A stretch of DNA of 64,000 nucleotides from Moringa oleifera (taxonomy: Eukaryota; Streptophyta; Magnoliopsida; Brassicales; Moringaceae), in the NCBI GenBank assembly GCA_021397835.1, contig JAJFZO010000080.1:186001-250000 (forward strand), in the 5' to 3' direction. Positions 10,758-20,693 of this stretch are shown piece by piece. The notes under the pieces were generated by a model, which was not told the DNA's origin, made no database searches, and was given only the letters and a program-made list of their open reading frames with translations. The position numbers and the translations under genes are program-made. Numbering within the stretch: the stretch's first letter is position 1; each line of letters opens with the position of its first letter.

Positions 10758-12354
10758 GTGGGGATTTTTAAGCCCAATTTTTTTCTTACCTCTGTCACAT
10801 GTCCACAGCCTCTGCCTACTTCCATCATTAATGCTCTTGCTAATCCAGTTTGGAAATCAGCCATGCACAATGAGTTTCAATCACTTCTACATAAGAAAAC
10901 ATGGAAATTAGTGCTTTCTTTACCAAAGAAAAAACTAATTGACAACAAGTGGATCTTCAAAGTCAAATACAATTTGGATGGTAGCCTAGAGAGACACAAA
11001 GCCAGATTAGTTAACAAGGATTTTCAACAATTACCTGGCATTAACTTTGCACAAACTTATAGCTCTGTCATCAAGCCTTCCATTATCAGAATATTACTCT
11101 CTGCAGTTATTTCCAAAGGCTGGGATGTCCAGCAATTAGATGTCTACAATGCCTTCTTTAACAGTCACATTTAAAAGATAGTTTACATGACTCAACCACC
11201 TAGGTTCACTAATCTTATTTATCCACATTATGTCTATAAACTTCGTAAAGCTCTCTATGAAGTCAAATAAGTACCTAGGGCCTAGTTTCACAGCATTAAA
11301 AGTCATCTCCTTAATTAAGGATTCCTTAATTCTCAAGCAGACAATTCACTCTTCTTTTTCCTCTCAGGAAAATCTTGTATTTATGTTTTATTATATATGA
11401 ATGATAATTTGGTCATTGGAAACAATCCTATTCTCATTCAGAAATTCACCTCAGAGCTCAATCACATGTATGCTCTCAAAAATCTTGGATCTTTACATTA
11501 TTTTCTATGCATCCAAGCCTCTCGTTCTTCTCAAGGCCTCTTTCTCACCAAATCCAAATACATTCTAAAGCTTCTCAAGTCCCATAATCTTCACCTTTCA
11601 AAACCTTCTCCTACTCTTATCTCCATTGGCCCTCTTCTCTCTATACTCTCTGATTCTCTTCTGCCTAATCCCACTCAATACCATCAATTACATGGTTCTT
11701 TTTAGTATTTCACCCTCACACGTCTTGACATTTCCTTCACTGTGAACAAATAAAGCCAATTTCTTCACTCCTCCACTACTATTCACTAGCAAGCATGCAA
11801 ACACTTGCTTAGATACCTTCGAGGAACCATTAATTTTAGTCTCCTCTTTCAACCCACCTCTACTTTTCAACTAATTGCATTCTTGATACCGACTAGGCTT
11901 GTTGCCTTGACGATTGTTGATCAATCAGTGGCCACTGTATCTATCTAGGGAATAATCTAATTTCTTAGAGTTCTAAGAAACAATTGGTGGTGGCCTGATC
12001 TAGCATAAAATCTAAATATCGAGCCTTAGCTTATGCTACTATTGAAGTAGCTTACATCAAATCCTTAATTCGTGAAATAAAGCTCTTATTTAATCATCGA
12101 ACGATGCTTTGGTGTGACAATCAAGGGGCTATCACTCTCGCAGTCAACATCATGTACCTTGCCCAAACCAAGCACATCGAGGTTAATATTCACTTTTTTA
12201 GAGACCATATAACATGTGGAGAACTCAAGGTTAACTACATCCCGTCGTCAGAGCAGATCGTCAATGCCCTCACCAAGCCTTTGTCGCAACTATCCTTCTA
12301 TCAGTTTCGACATAAACTTCAAGTCAAAGACTCTTCCTTTAGTTTAACGGAGGA
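10758..12354 (+). pseudogene. Copia reverse transcriptase and RNase H remnant
   Basis: 10758-11174 contains the RT N-terminal motifs NPVWKSAMHNEFQSLL, NKWIFKVKYNLDGSLERHKA, and WDVQQLDVYNAFFNSHI (the first RT Asp, in QLDV, is kept). The YVDD box appears as YMNDNLVIG near 11394, so one catalytic Asp is Asn. 11397-11705 continues the RT palm (KNLGSLHYFLCIQ). RNase H motifs MLWCDNQGAITLA and TKHIEVNIHFFRDHI occupy 12104-12352. The internal stops after 11174 and near 11269 confirm loss of function. Confidence 0.9.
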
Positions 12355-12671
12355 TGTTAAGACCCTGAACTTACACTCCTCATGTGGATTAGATTTTTGA
12401 TAATCAAGTGAACCTAACCTAACTGCCAAGATAATGGGCTCAAGTTCTGCCACATCAAAACATCCCAATGCAACAAGTCTAAGCCCAACAAAAAGAGACC
12501 TTACTTAGTTATGTTGAACACTGTAAATACAGAGTTAAAAATTTTATATATAGTTGATCAGTTTGATTAAGAAATTTGTAAAGTTTGCCTTACTTGTAAA
12601 TACATAGTATATAGCCTCAAAAGAAAGTGAGCAGCCACCATCTTCAAAAAAGAAACCTAGCAGCTTTTACA
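12355..12671 (+). repeat. Candidate 3' LTR of the copia element
   Basis: The end of the RNase H is followed by ACGGAGGATGTTAAGACC. This is a degraded purine tract immediately before TGTTAAGACC, the usual copia arrangement of polypurine tract and LTR start. A TATA-like TTTTATATATAG lies near 12541. The right boundary (...TTTTACA at 12671) is a guess from the TG...CA rule, because no second LTR is available for comparison. Confidence 0.5.
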
Positions 12672-13194
12672 CTTTAATAATTTATCTGAAGGCACCCATG
12701 GCCTCTTACATGTAAAAGCATGCAAAAGTAGTGATGGGCCTGGCTTGGCTACCTGTGAATTATTCTTGGCGACTACCATCATTTGTCGCTTATTCCTTGC
12801 CTTGCACATGTGAAAGCACTCACAACCTAGCGACTGACTATAGGTCGATCGGTAGAGTTTTTGCTACCTAGTTAATGACCAACTCGACCTCGATCAATGG
12901 ATTTTACTTCTATTGATGGCCACTTACTGCCATCATTAGGGCCTCATAAATAGAAGAACTAATTTTTTTCCTTTTGGGCGAGCGCTGTTACATTTCCCCC
13001 CATTTTTCTTGTTGTCTCTGCATATCTATCTATATAGCTCTTTCTTCATCAAGCTTCTCTGTCTTTGTTGTTTTCTTTTCTATGTTCTCCATTGTGCATG
13101 GCCATCTTCTCATTCCCTGCGTGAGATTATCCTCTTTGCTTGATAATTTGTATAAGTAATTGTAAAAATTTTTATTGATGTTATTAATGGTTAG
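12672..13194. other. CACTA internal DNA, possible transposase 5' region
   Basis: The first part (to about 12860) resembles the 46-bp array and the subterminal repeats ('CCATGGCC', 'GGCGACTACC', 'AGCGACTGACTATAGGTCG'). CATAAATAGAAG near 12946 is TATA-like and is followed by a pyrimidine-rich stretch with a 61-codon frame (12974-13159) of no recognisable product. It may be the original promoter and leader of the transposase gene, but that is inference. Confidence 0.35.
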
Positions 13195-14060
13195 AAAATC
13201 TTTTATACGAATATTATGATTAGATTTTGTGATAATATAAATTATTTAGATGTTAAATAAAATTTGTAGTTATTTTTTAATAATTTAATTTATGTTATGT
13301 TAGTTAGGTAATAGTTTAATTTGGCTGTAATTTGAGATAAATATTTTAATTAGAATTTTTTAAAATTTAAATTAGTTAGATGTTAATTAAATTTCATAGT
13401 TTTTAACTTAATTTGTTAATAAATTTATTTTATGTAAATTAGCTAGAAAATAATTTAATTAGTTTGTATATGATAAATAATTTAATTAGATTATCATGAA
13501 ATTTAAATTAGTTAGGTATTAATTAAATTTTGTAATTGTTAATTTTGTAGGTTAATTAAATTCAATTTATATTAGATTAGATAAAAAAATAGTTTAATTA
13601 GATTGTGATTTGAGAGAAATAATTCAATTAGATTTTTTTAAATTTAAATTAGGTAGATGTTAATTAAATTTTGTAGTTGTTAATTTTATTTGTTAATAAA
13701 ATTAGTCTGTGTTAGATTAGATAGATGATAGTTTAATTACATTTTAATTTCATGAGATAAGTAATTTAATTAGATTTTTTATAAAAATTAAGTTATTTAA
13801 ATGTTGATTAAATTTTATTGTTAATTTTATTTTTAAATAAATTTAGTTTATATTAAATTTAGACAATAATTTAATTAGATATTATAATTTACAATAAATA
13901 ATTTAGTTAGATTTTTATGAAATTTATATTAGTTAGATGTTTAAATTTTGGAGTTGTTAATTTTATTTATCACTAAATTTAGTTTATGTTAAATTAGTTA
14001 GATAATAGTTTAATTAGCTTGTAATTTGCTATAAATAATTTAATTAGATTTTTATAAGAT
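13195..14060. repeat. AT-rich ~138-bp tandem repeat, about six copies
   Basis: The phrases GATAAATAATTTAATTAGATT, TTAGTTAGATGTTAATTAAA and TTTATGTTAGATTAG follow one another in the same order about six times. Copies of AATTTAATTAGA occur near 13340, 13478, 13615, 13757, 13897 and 14034, spacings of 137-142 bp. The array ends just before the transposase-associated domain remnant and is inside the CACTA element. No coding potential is visible. Confidence 0.75.
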
Positions 14061-14387
14061 AAGGTATCCATATGATCGTAGAAAGTGTCAAAATTATCAT
14101 TATGAAACTGTTGATGGGTTAGATATCATTTGATTAAATATGGTTTTGCATTAGAATATTATGTTTGGAATTATCATGGAAAAAACAATGAGAATTGTAA
14201 TTATGAGGCAACTATATGTTATGCTAGGGAAAGATCTATCACTGTGCATAAATATACCAATACACACCGAACAATGGTAATGGATACGATTAGTTTAGCA
14301 TTTAATCCCGAATACATGAAAGGATCTCTTAATGTAGATGCCCAACGTTTTTATGATATATTGAATGTTACTAATCAACAATTATGA
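14060..14387 (+). pseudogene. CACTA transposase-associated domain remnant (PF13963-like)
   Basis: The frame from about 14060 gives IRYPYDRRKCQNYHYETVDG, which corresponds to the Cys-rich 'IRCPCkkC.N' start of the plant transposase-associated domain. After a one-base frameshift near 14110 it continues HLIKYGFALEYYVWNYHGKN, the highly typical 'HLi.yGF...Y.vW..HGE' motif. The remaining codons to the stop at 14387 are less recognisable. This domain sits at the N-terminus of CACTA TNP2-type transposases; the TNP2 catalytic domain itself is absent here. Confidence 0.75.
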
Positions 14388-14659
14388 AATGGATGTCAAA
14401 ATCATTTATAATTATTTACTGTTTGTGGAATGGGAATAGTGACAGATTGAATGGAGCCGGTTAGAGTACAAACAGAAGCACGAGACCATGTCTCATAATC
14501 GATAGAGAGAAACAGGTAGACCCGGCTCAAGTTCCTCTCAGTATATTACCAAATCATGTTTGCTATAGAACCATTATCGATGCTTAGTATGTATGATACT
14601 TAAATTGCTTATACAAATAAAAATAAAAATGCTATGATTATTTATTATGTTTTTTTCAG

Positions 14660-15262
14660 GCACATGCAAGAGTGGGTTCGTGAGCCTACTACAAGAAAGC
14701 TTTTTAAATGGACTCACACTAAAAAGTCTAATCCTGATGAGTTCATAGATGAGTATTCCAAGAAAGTAAATGTGAATTTGTTACTTTTAACATTTAATAA
14801 ATAACTCTAATTATATCTTTTTTTACTTTACTATTCAGTTTAGCTAATGAGTAAATGAATAAAATGCTTTATTTATTTTAGGAACCGCTCTAAGGAGTAA
14901 GTTGTCTCGATTTTGAAGCCACAAGAGGGATCTTCCGATAGACCTGAGGTAAACCGTGGTAAGCTTTACTATGAGGCAATAGGTGGAGAGAAGAAGTGTC
15001 GAGTACACGGGCTTATGAGCAAACTATCATGCTATTCAGTGGACAGCTCTAGCAGTAGACACTCTGTTGATAATGTAGCCATGCATGATATATGCTCTCA
15101 AATGAAGGCTAAAGAAGAGTGCATAGAGCTGAAGCATAAGTCCATGGATAAATGTATAAGGGATGAGTGTATGGGAGAGGAGTGCGAGACTCTAGAGAAA
15201 AGATTGGATGAGGAGCATAAAGTGAGGAAGCATGATTGGTTACACTTCGAGATCTGGTTATA
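14660..15262 (+). pseudogene. Ptta/En-Spm transposase remnant (Transposase_24, PF03004-like)
   Basis: One exon-like piece (14660-14770) reads HMQEWVREPTTRKLFKWTHT and then KKSNPDEFIDEYSKKV, the 'lf..THtkk.g.fvde.a.e.ye' motif of this family. After an intron-like AT-rich stretch, 14913-15262 gives NRGKLYYEAIGGEKKCRVHG followed by LMSKLSCYS, matching 'yleavGG.KrgrvyGLGS', then a charged coiled coil rich in Glu, Lys and Met. The order matches intact family members but the pieces are truncated, with stops nearby. Confidence 0.75.
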
Positions 15263-15499
15263 AGAACGCTTATAGAGAAAGGTTGATAAGAATGAGAGCA
15301 TCTATAGGATCGAGGCTAGCTTTTTAGGAAGCGCACCCCTAGCACCGCCTAATAGTTAGATATAATTTCTTTTACAAAATTGTTTTTGATGAGAATAGAA
15401 TATAATCTTGTATTCATTATTTTTTTATGAATTTTATCTAATTTATATTTCTCATTTAATTATAATTTAAATTTATTTTTTTCAAAAATTTTATTATAT

Positions 15500-15964
15500 T
15501 AGTGACTAATTGAGATCTGTCATTAATTAGTTATTAGTTTAGCGATCGATCATAATCGGTCGTTAAGAAATAATTTTATTTTTTAAAAAAATTTATTATG
15601 TTAAGATAGATTATGTTTGTCGCTAAAAATTAATTTTATTTTAAAAAATATTATTATATTAATGATATATTATGTTTGTCGCTAAAAAAAGCGACAGACA
15701 TATATCTGTCGTTAGATTAGTGACAAATAGCAATCGGTCGTTATTTTAATGATTAAGAGATATTAGTCGTTACTTTAGCGACAAATTTTCGTCTATTGCT
15801 AACCAGTCACTAAATAGCGACAGATACAAAATTCAGTCATTAGATTTTTCGGTGATAATAATTTTAATTAAAAATTTATATATTATTAATTTATCGCTAA
15901 AAATTTAAGTTTTTTAATTTAACTACATATTATTTCGTCATTAAAATTAAAATTTTTTGTGGTG
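15500..15964. repeat. CACTA 3' subterminal repeats and terminus
   Basis: Repeated 'TAGCGACAGA', 'ATCGGTCGTTA' and 'TTTGTCGCTAAA' motifs in both orientations fill this stretch. The terminus on the minus strand is CACCACAAAAAATTTTAA. The same motif class occurs at 7360-7590, which ties the two ends together. Confidence 0.65.
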
Positions 15965-17554
15965 TCACGAGTAAGTTGTATTTTATCTTACATTTAGCAA
16001 GAAACCCATTTTTGAGCTCTTTCTTTATCCTTATTCAATTGTTCTCTAATTCTTGCCAAAATCTTCAAGGAATCTCAAAAGAACAATAAGGTAACTATTT
16101 CAAATATATTTTCAAAAAAACATAATTTAATTAATTTTGAGAAACACAAATAATAAGTGAAAAATCCATGAGAAAGATCTTTAATTTCTATGCTTCTAGG
16201 TTTGTGAGTTCATAATATTAGAATATGATGCAAATTTGTCTCATTTTAAGTGATATACATGTATTATATGTCAGATCTTAGAGGTAAAGTTGTTGTTTAC
16301 GAGTAAGGTTGTTATTTACAGATATTTGTATCAAAATCTCTAATGAACATTACAATGAGTTTTTTTTTTTTTTTTTGGTGAATCTTCAATATTTTGGCTA
16401 CGTTTACTAGTTAAGACTGTTAGATTTGTGGGTTTGATATCATTTAATAACATCATGCATTTTTTATTTTAAGCATTATATGTTATTTTAAACAACACGT
16501 ACTATTTGAGGTTTTCATGTATTATTTTAAATATCATATAATATTTGAAGTTTTCACACATTATTTGAAGCATTATATATTATTAAAAATATAATATATC
16601 ATTTTAAATATTACATAATATTTACAATTTTTATGTATTATTTTGTTACGATTTCATGTACCATTTGCTTACTCAAATCAATATTATGATTATTGTATCA
16701 TTTATTTACTAAATGCAAATGGTGAAAACAATTTCTTACAAATTGAAAATGCATGAATTAATTGCACCATTAATGGAGTACATCTGGCATCTTTGAAAAC
16801 AATAAGATATGATTTTAATTGATCAAATGTATTGTGATAAATAAAGCTTTTGTATTATATTTAATTGTGTTAAATTCCTAGAGTACTTATAAATTTCATA
16901 TAATATCATATAAGTTCTGTATAATATTTTACATGATAGTGATATATCTTATGTAATGTTATAGATTTAATATATTTTATTATGCTAAACTATTGATTTT
17001 ATTACTTAACTATAAAATCTAAAAAAAGTAAAATGTTATTAAATTTTCATCTTTTAATTTTTCACTTTAGTTATCTTATAGAAAAATTCAAGACAAGCAT
17101 TCAAATGATAAGTTACTTATGTATATAACAATAATTTAATATATGTGTTAGTTTCATGCTATGAAATTTTCATCTTTTAATTTTTCATTTTAGTTCTCTT
17201 CAGAATTCCATATTAGAAGTTTTCAAATTTCAAAATTTATGGAGGGAAAGCTCATGTAATGTTGAAATTTGCCAAACTAGTTATTATCAGAAGCACTAAG
17301 TTTCCCCATATACAGAGACATGGAAAAATGCAAACTCAAAGAGTGATGCATCAAAGAGTCTTTTGATGAAGAAATTCAGTATGACATCAGGATGACATTT
17401 AATATGAACAAATACATGTTTATTATTAGACTTTATTCTGAGGACCAGGTACATTTTATAGAAAAGATGAAATTGTAAGACAGTATACATCTAGCTAGTT
17501 GCCCCAGTGCTCAACTTTCTGGGGTGAATCAGCATGTGAAAATGAATAAATTTA
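15965..17554. other. Intergenic, downstream of the MCC1 gene
   Basis: AT-rich sequence with no recognised gene. From about 16440 to 16680 a loosely repeated phrase '(T)TTTTAAATATTACATAATATTTGAAGTTTT' occurs several times. The last few hundred bases (about 17280-17554) are likely the 3' UTR of the minus-strand acetyltransferase gene. Confidence 0.4.
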
Positions 17555-20500
17555 TCAAACATACTCACACCCAGTACATTCAGTTGTCAAGCTTCTTCTG
17601 TTTTCTGTTGATACAAGGCAACGGGTTTCTTTACATTTCAGCCATTTCAACCCCTTCTCTTCATTCTTCATCAGCTTTGCAGCCACCAATTTGAAACCAC
17701 TTCTCATGTATTGCACAACAATAGCTAGAAGCTCCCTGCATCACAAAACAATAATACAGAACAGCCACTGATAAAACACCATCACAGCTGTAAAGACACT
17801 TCTCAAAGCAGTAAACACAATATATGCATGGCTATAATTGAAAATATAAGAGAGAAGAAAAGCAAAAGAAACTGTATTATAAAGTATCCACCCTGATTCT
17901 AGGCCTGTGTAAGTTTGATTGATCTTTTTCCAGATGAAACAAAAAGGTTGGCTCTCTTGCTGTTGCACAGTTGCGTTCCTAGCTTTGTTCAAAACTTTTA
18001 ACAAAATACCCTTCTATAATATATAAATAACAAACAAATGATGCAACGTACTTATAGACACAATTCATGTTCGAGAAATTGATATCTAATTTCTAATTTA
18101 ATAACATTTTGATATACATTTTTCCAGCCCAGATTATGTCAACCAAATTTATGCCATCGTGAACACAGTACATCAAAAAAAGAAAAAAAAAAAAAAACTT
18201 GATCCTGTATAGAATTGCATCCAACAGTGATGTATTACATATCGAAGGCTGTAGCTACAGATTTGACTTCTGCAATTTCTAGCAACAAAGGCTTCCATTC
18301 TATGAGATTTAAGGTCTGAAACTCAATTCCTAACAAGAAGAAAGAGAACAAAAGCTGTGGCCAACCGAATTTTCTCATGGACTTATATCTGCCATTAAAC
18401 CTCTGTTACATGCATTTGCACGTCAACTACTACCAACCCTAACTCGCATAGACAATAAGTTTCTGCAAATCCCTAAATTAAAAGGACCTATTTTTGACAT
18501 ATGAACCTAAACTCACCTTAATCTCAGACTAGTCCGATCAAGTACATGAATCCTTTCTCTATTCTATCCTCCCTGGGGATAAAGTTTTGGTATTTACTTT
18601 ATTATCATGTCTTCTATCACCATGCAACCCAAAATCATCTCAAATCAAGTCTTTACAGTTTTTTCCATCTTTTATTACAAAGAAATTTACTCTTCCACAT
18701 CAACACATCCATAAGTATGACCCACTCATGACTAAAATGTTGGTTGCATACACTAGGTGGGCAGTCAAGAACCTGGGGAACTAAGAATAAAGACCCAATG
18801 ATATATGATCTCAGTTTAGGTCAACTCTCCATAATCAATGATCATAACTAAAGTTTTCTCAACATAATATGTGCTAACATATTTACAGATACCAATGTCA
18901 ATCATAAAAGGGAAACTAATATAAGATAAGTCTCAACAACATAATTTCCTATTTTAAACTTGTGCCAAAAATAAGTTAAAAAGAGGCCTAAGCTTTGTCA
19001 TTTCATTATCCTCATCCCAAATAAAAACAAATGAAAAAGGAAGGAAAAAAAATCCACTTGAATCGCAAAAAGATCCTCTACAAGTAGCCACAAAATCCTG
19101 AAGGAACATGCAACTCAACTTAACAAGCCATTCACAATTACCAGGACAAGAATCAATAAACTCAACATCTAGTACATCTTCAATCTCCTCCGGTTGATTT
19201 GATAAAGTTAAGTCTTCCATAACTAGCCCCGTTGAGAAACATTTGACAGAAAGGAGGCTGAAAAAGGCTCAATAACGTGACCAATCCTTCATGGACAACA
19301 GGATTGATACACTTATGATTAAGCAAATCCAGTAAATACACTTGGAGTCCTAGTTTTCAATGGTGGAGAATAGCCAACCGCTTGAGATTGTTAATCCATA
19401 ACAGAATGCCCAAAGTGATGTCCAAACTGAATGCAAACTATGACAAAGGACATTGAATTCCTTAGCGCTGGAATGCACACGAGCAGAAAATTGATAATCC
19501 ACATTGCTCAGAGCAATTTTTTGTCTAATCTTATCAAATGACACATTTTGTGCAAAGGATTTGACAGAATCAGAAACGCAGACATCAGGGAGAAAGGAAA
19601 TCATGATGGAGAACAAAAGAACAAACAAAGAAATTGAAGAATTGTATCCTTATAGGAAATTACAAGGATAACTATACAATTTTTTTTATTATTGTTTTTT
19701 TTTTTTTTTTTGTAGTATTAAGGAGATTCAAGTAATTTAGGTTATAATAGGATTTTAGAATTTAAGATTTACAGTTAGGCAGAATTAGGACATTGAATTT
19801 GTTTTTTATTAAGACTTTAATTTTCAGTTTTCCATTAAGACTTTAGTGTCCTATTTATACTAAGTGCTTACAAATATTTAGGTAACCATTTAAGAGAGGC
19901 TTTTTATGACACTATTTTGAGGCCTTCGGTCTGTTCTTTCTTGTTCTTCGTTCTTCCAAGAATCTCTAGTTCTTCCAGATCTTAATTTCTTCATACTTTC
20001 CCAGCTATCCTACATCATGAGATCAATGGGTGTACATGGAGAATAAACATGAACAATTCGAAAACCTAAGCAATTGAATATTAATCTTCCTTCAAAATAA
20101 ATATGAGAAGCGGATCAAGCCAGAAATGGGCATCTGACATGTCAAAAAGGTTAAAAAAGCTTCGGTTAAAATGGAGAGAACAGCTTAATCCTACATGCAT
20201 CAACTTGGGTAGACGCTTAAGATCGGATTGAGAACAGCTCACTACTATCTATTCAGCTGAGCTTGGCATTTTAGCTTGTGCTAGACTCATTCTCCGCTTG
20301 GTTTTATTGCTCTATCTCTAATCAACTCAAAAAACGTCACATACAGATTCAGCATACAGGACAGATTTTGTAGGCCTATGATATAAGGCAGAGAGCTATT
20401 ACTAGTGGGCAGATCAGTCTGGTCAAACAGCTAAATAAGGACAATTCTCTCTATCCTAGCTTCACAGGAGACGCTACTCAGAATAAACCCTGCGAACACT

Positions 20501-20653
20501 GAGAGTTTTCAATGCAATACGATTACAGGTAAAAGCTTAATTCAACTAAAAATAATAATAGAAAATGTACTTGATCCCTCTGCCAACACCACCCGTTCCC
20601 TCCCCCCCCCCCCCCCCCCTTGTTCCTTTTTCCCAGCACCAAAGCCCCAAAAA

Positions 20654-20693
<40 letters not shown>

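Larger units (their letters stand above)
8405..12671 (+). mobile_element. Degenerate Ty1-copia retrotransposon nested in the CACTA element
   Basis: The order gag, protease, integrase, reverse transcriptase, RNase H is the copia order, all on the plus strand. The element has no 5' LTR: homology starts directly at the edge of the 46-bp array. A candidate 3' LTR follows the RNase H. Every catalytic site inspected is damaged and stops and frameshifts occur throughout, so it is a dead copy. The components are listed separately. Confidence 0.85.
7325..15964 (+). mobile_element. Large CACTA (En/Spm) transposon with nested copia element
   Basis: The left end CACATAATAAAAGAAATTTC (7325) aligns with the right end read on the minus strand, CACCACAAAAAATTTTAA (ending 15964); both continue into 'AATGAC(G/A)AAATA'. 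The subterminal zones (about 7360-7590 and 15500-15960) share 'TAGCGACAGA / TCGGTCGTTA'-type repeats. Transposase remnants on the plus strand (14060-15262) confirm the class. Internal parts are a GC-rich 46-bp array, a nested Ty1-copia element, an AT-rich 138-bp array, and the transposase remnants. Neither end keeps the exact CACTA core and the 3-bp flanks do not match, so the element is old and the boundaries carry a few bases of uncertainty. Confidence 0.6.
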
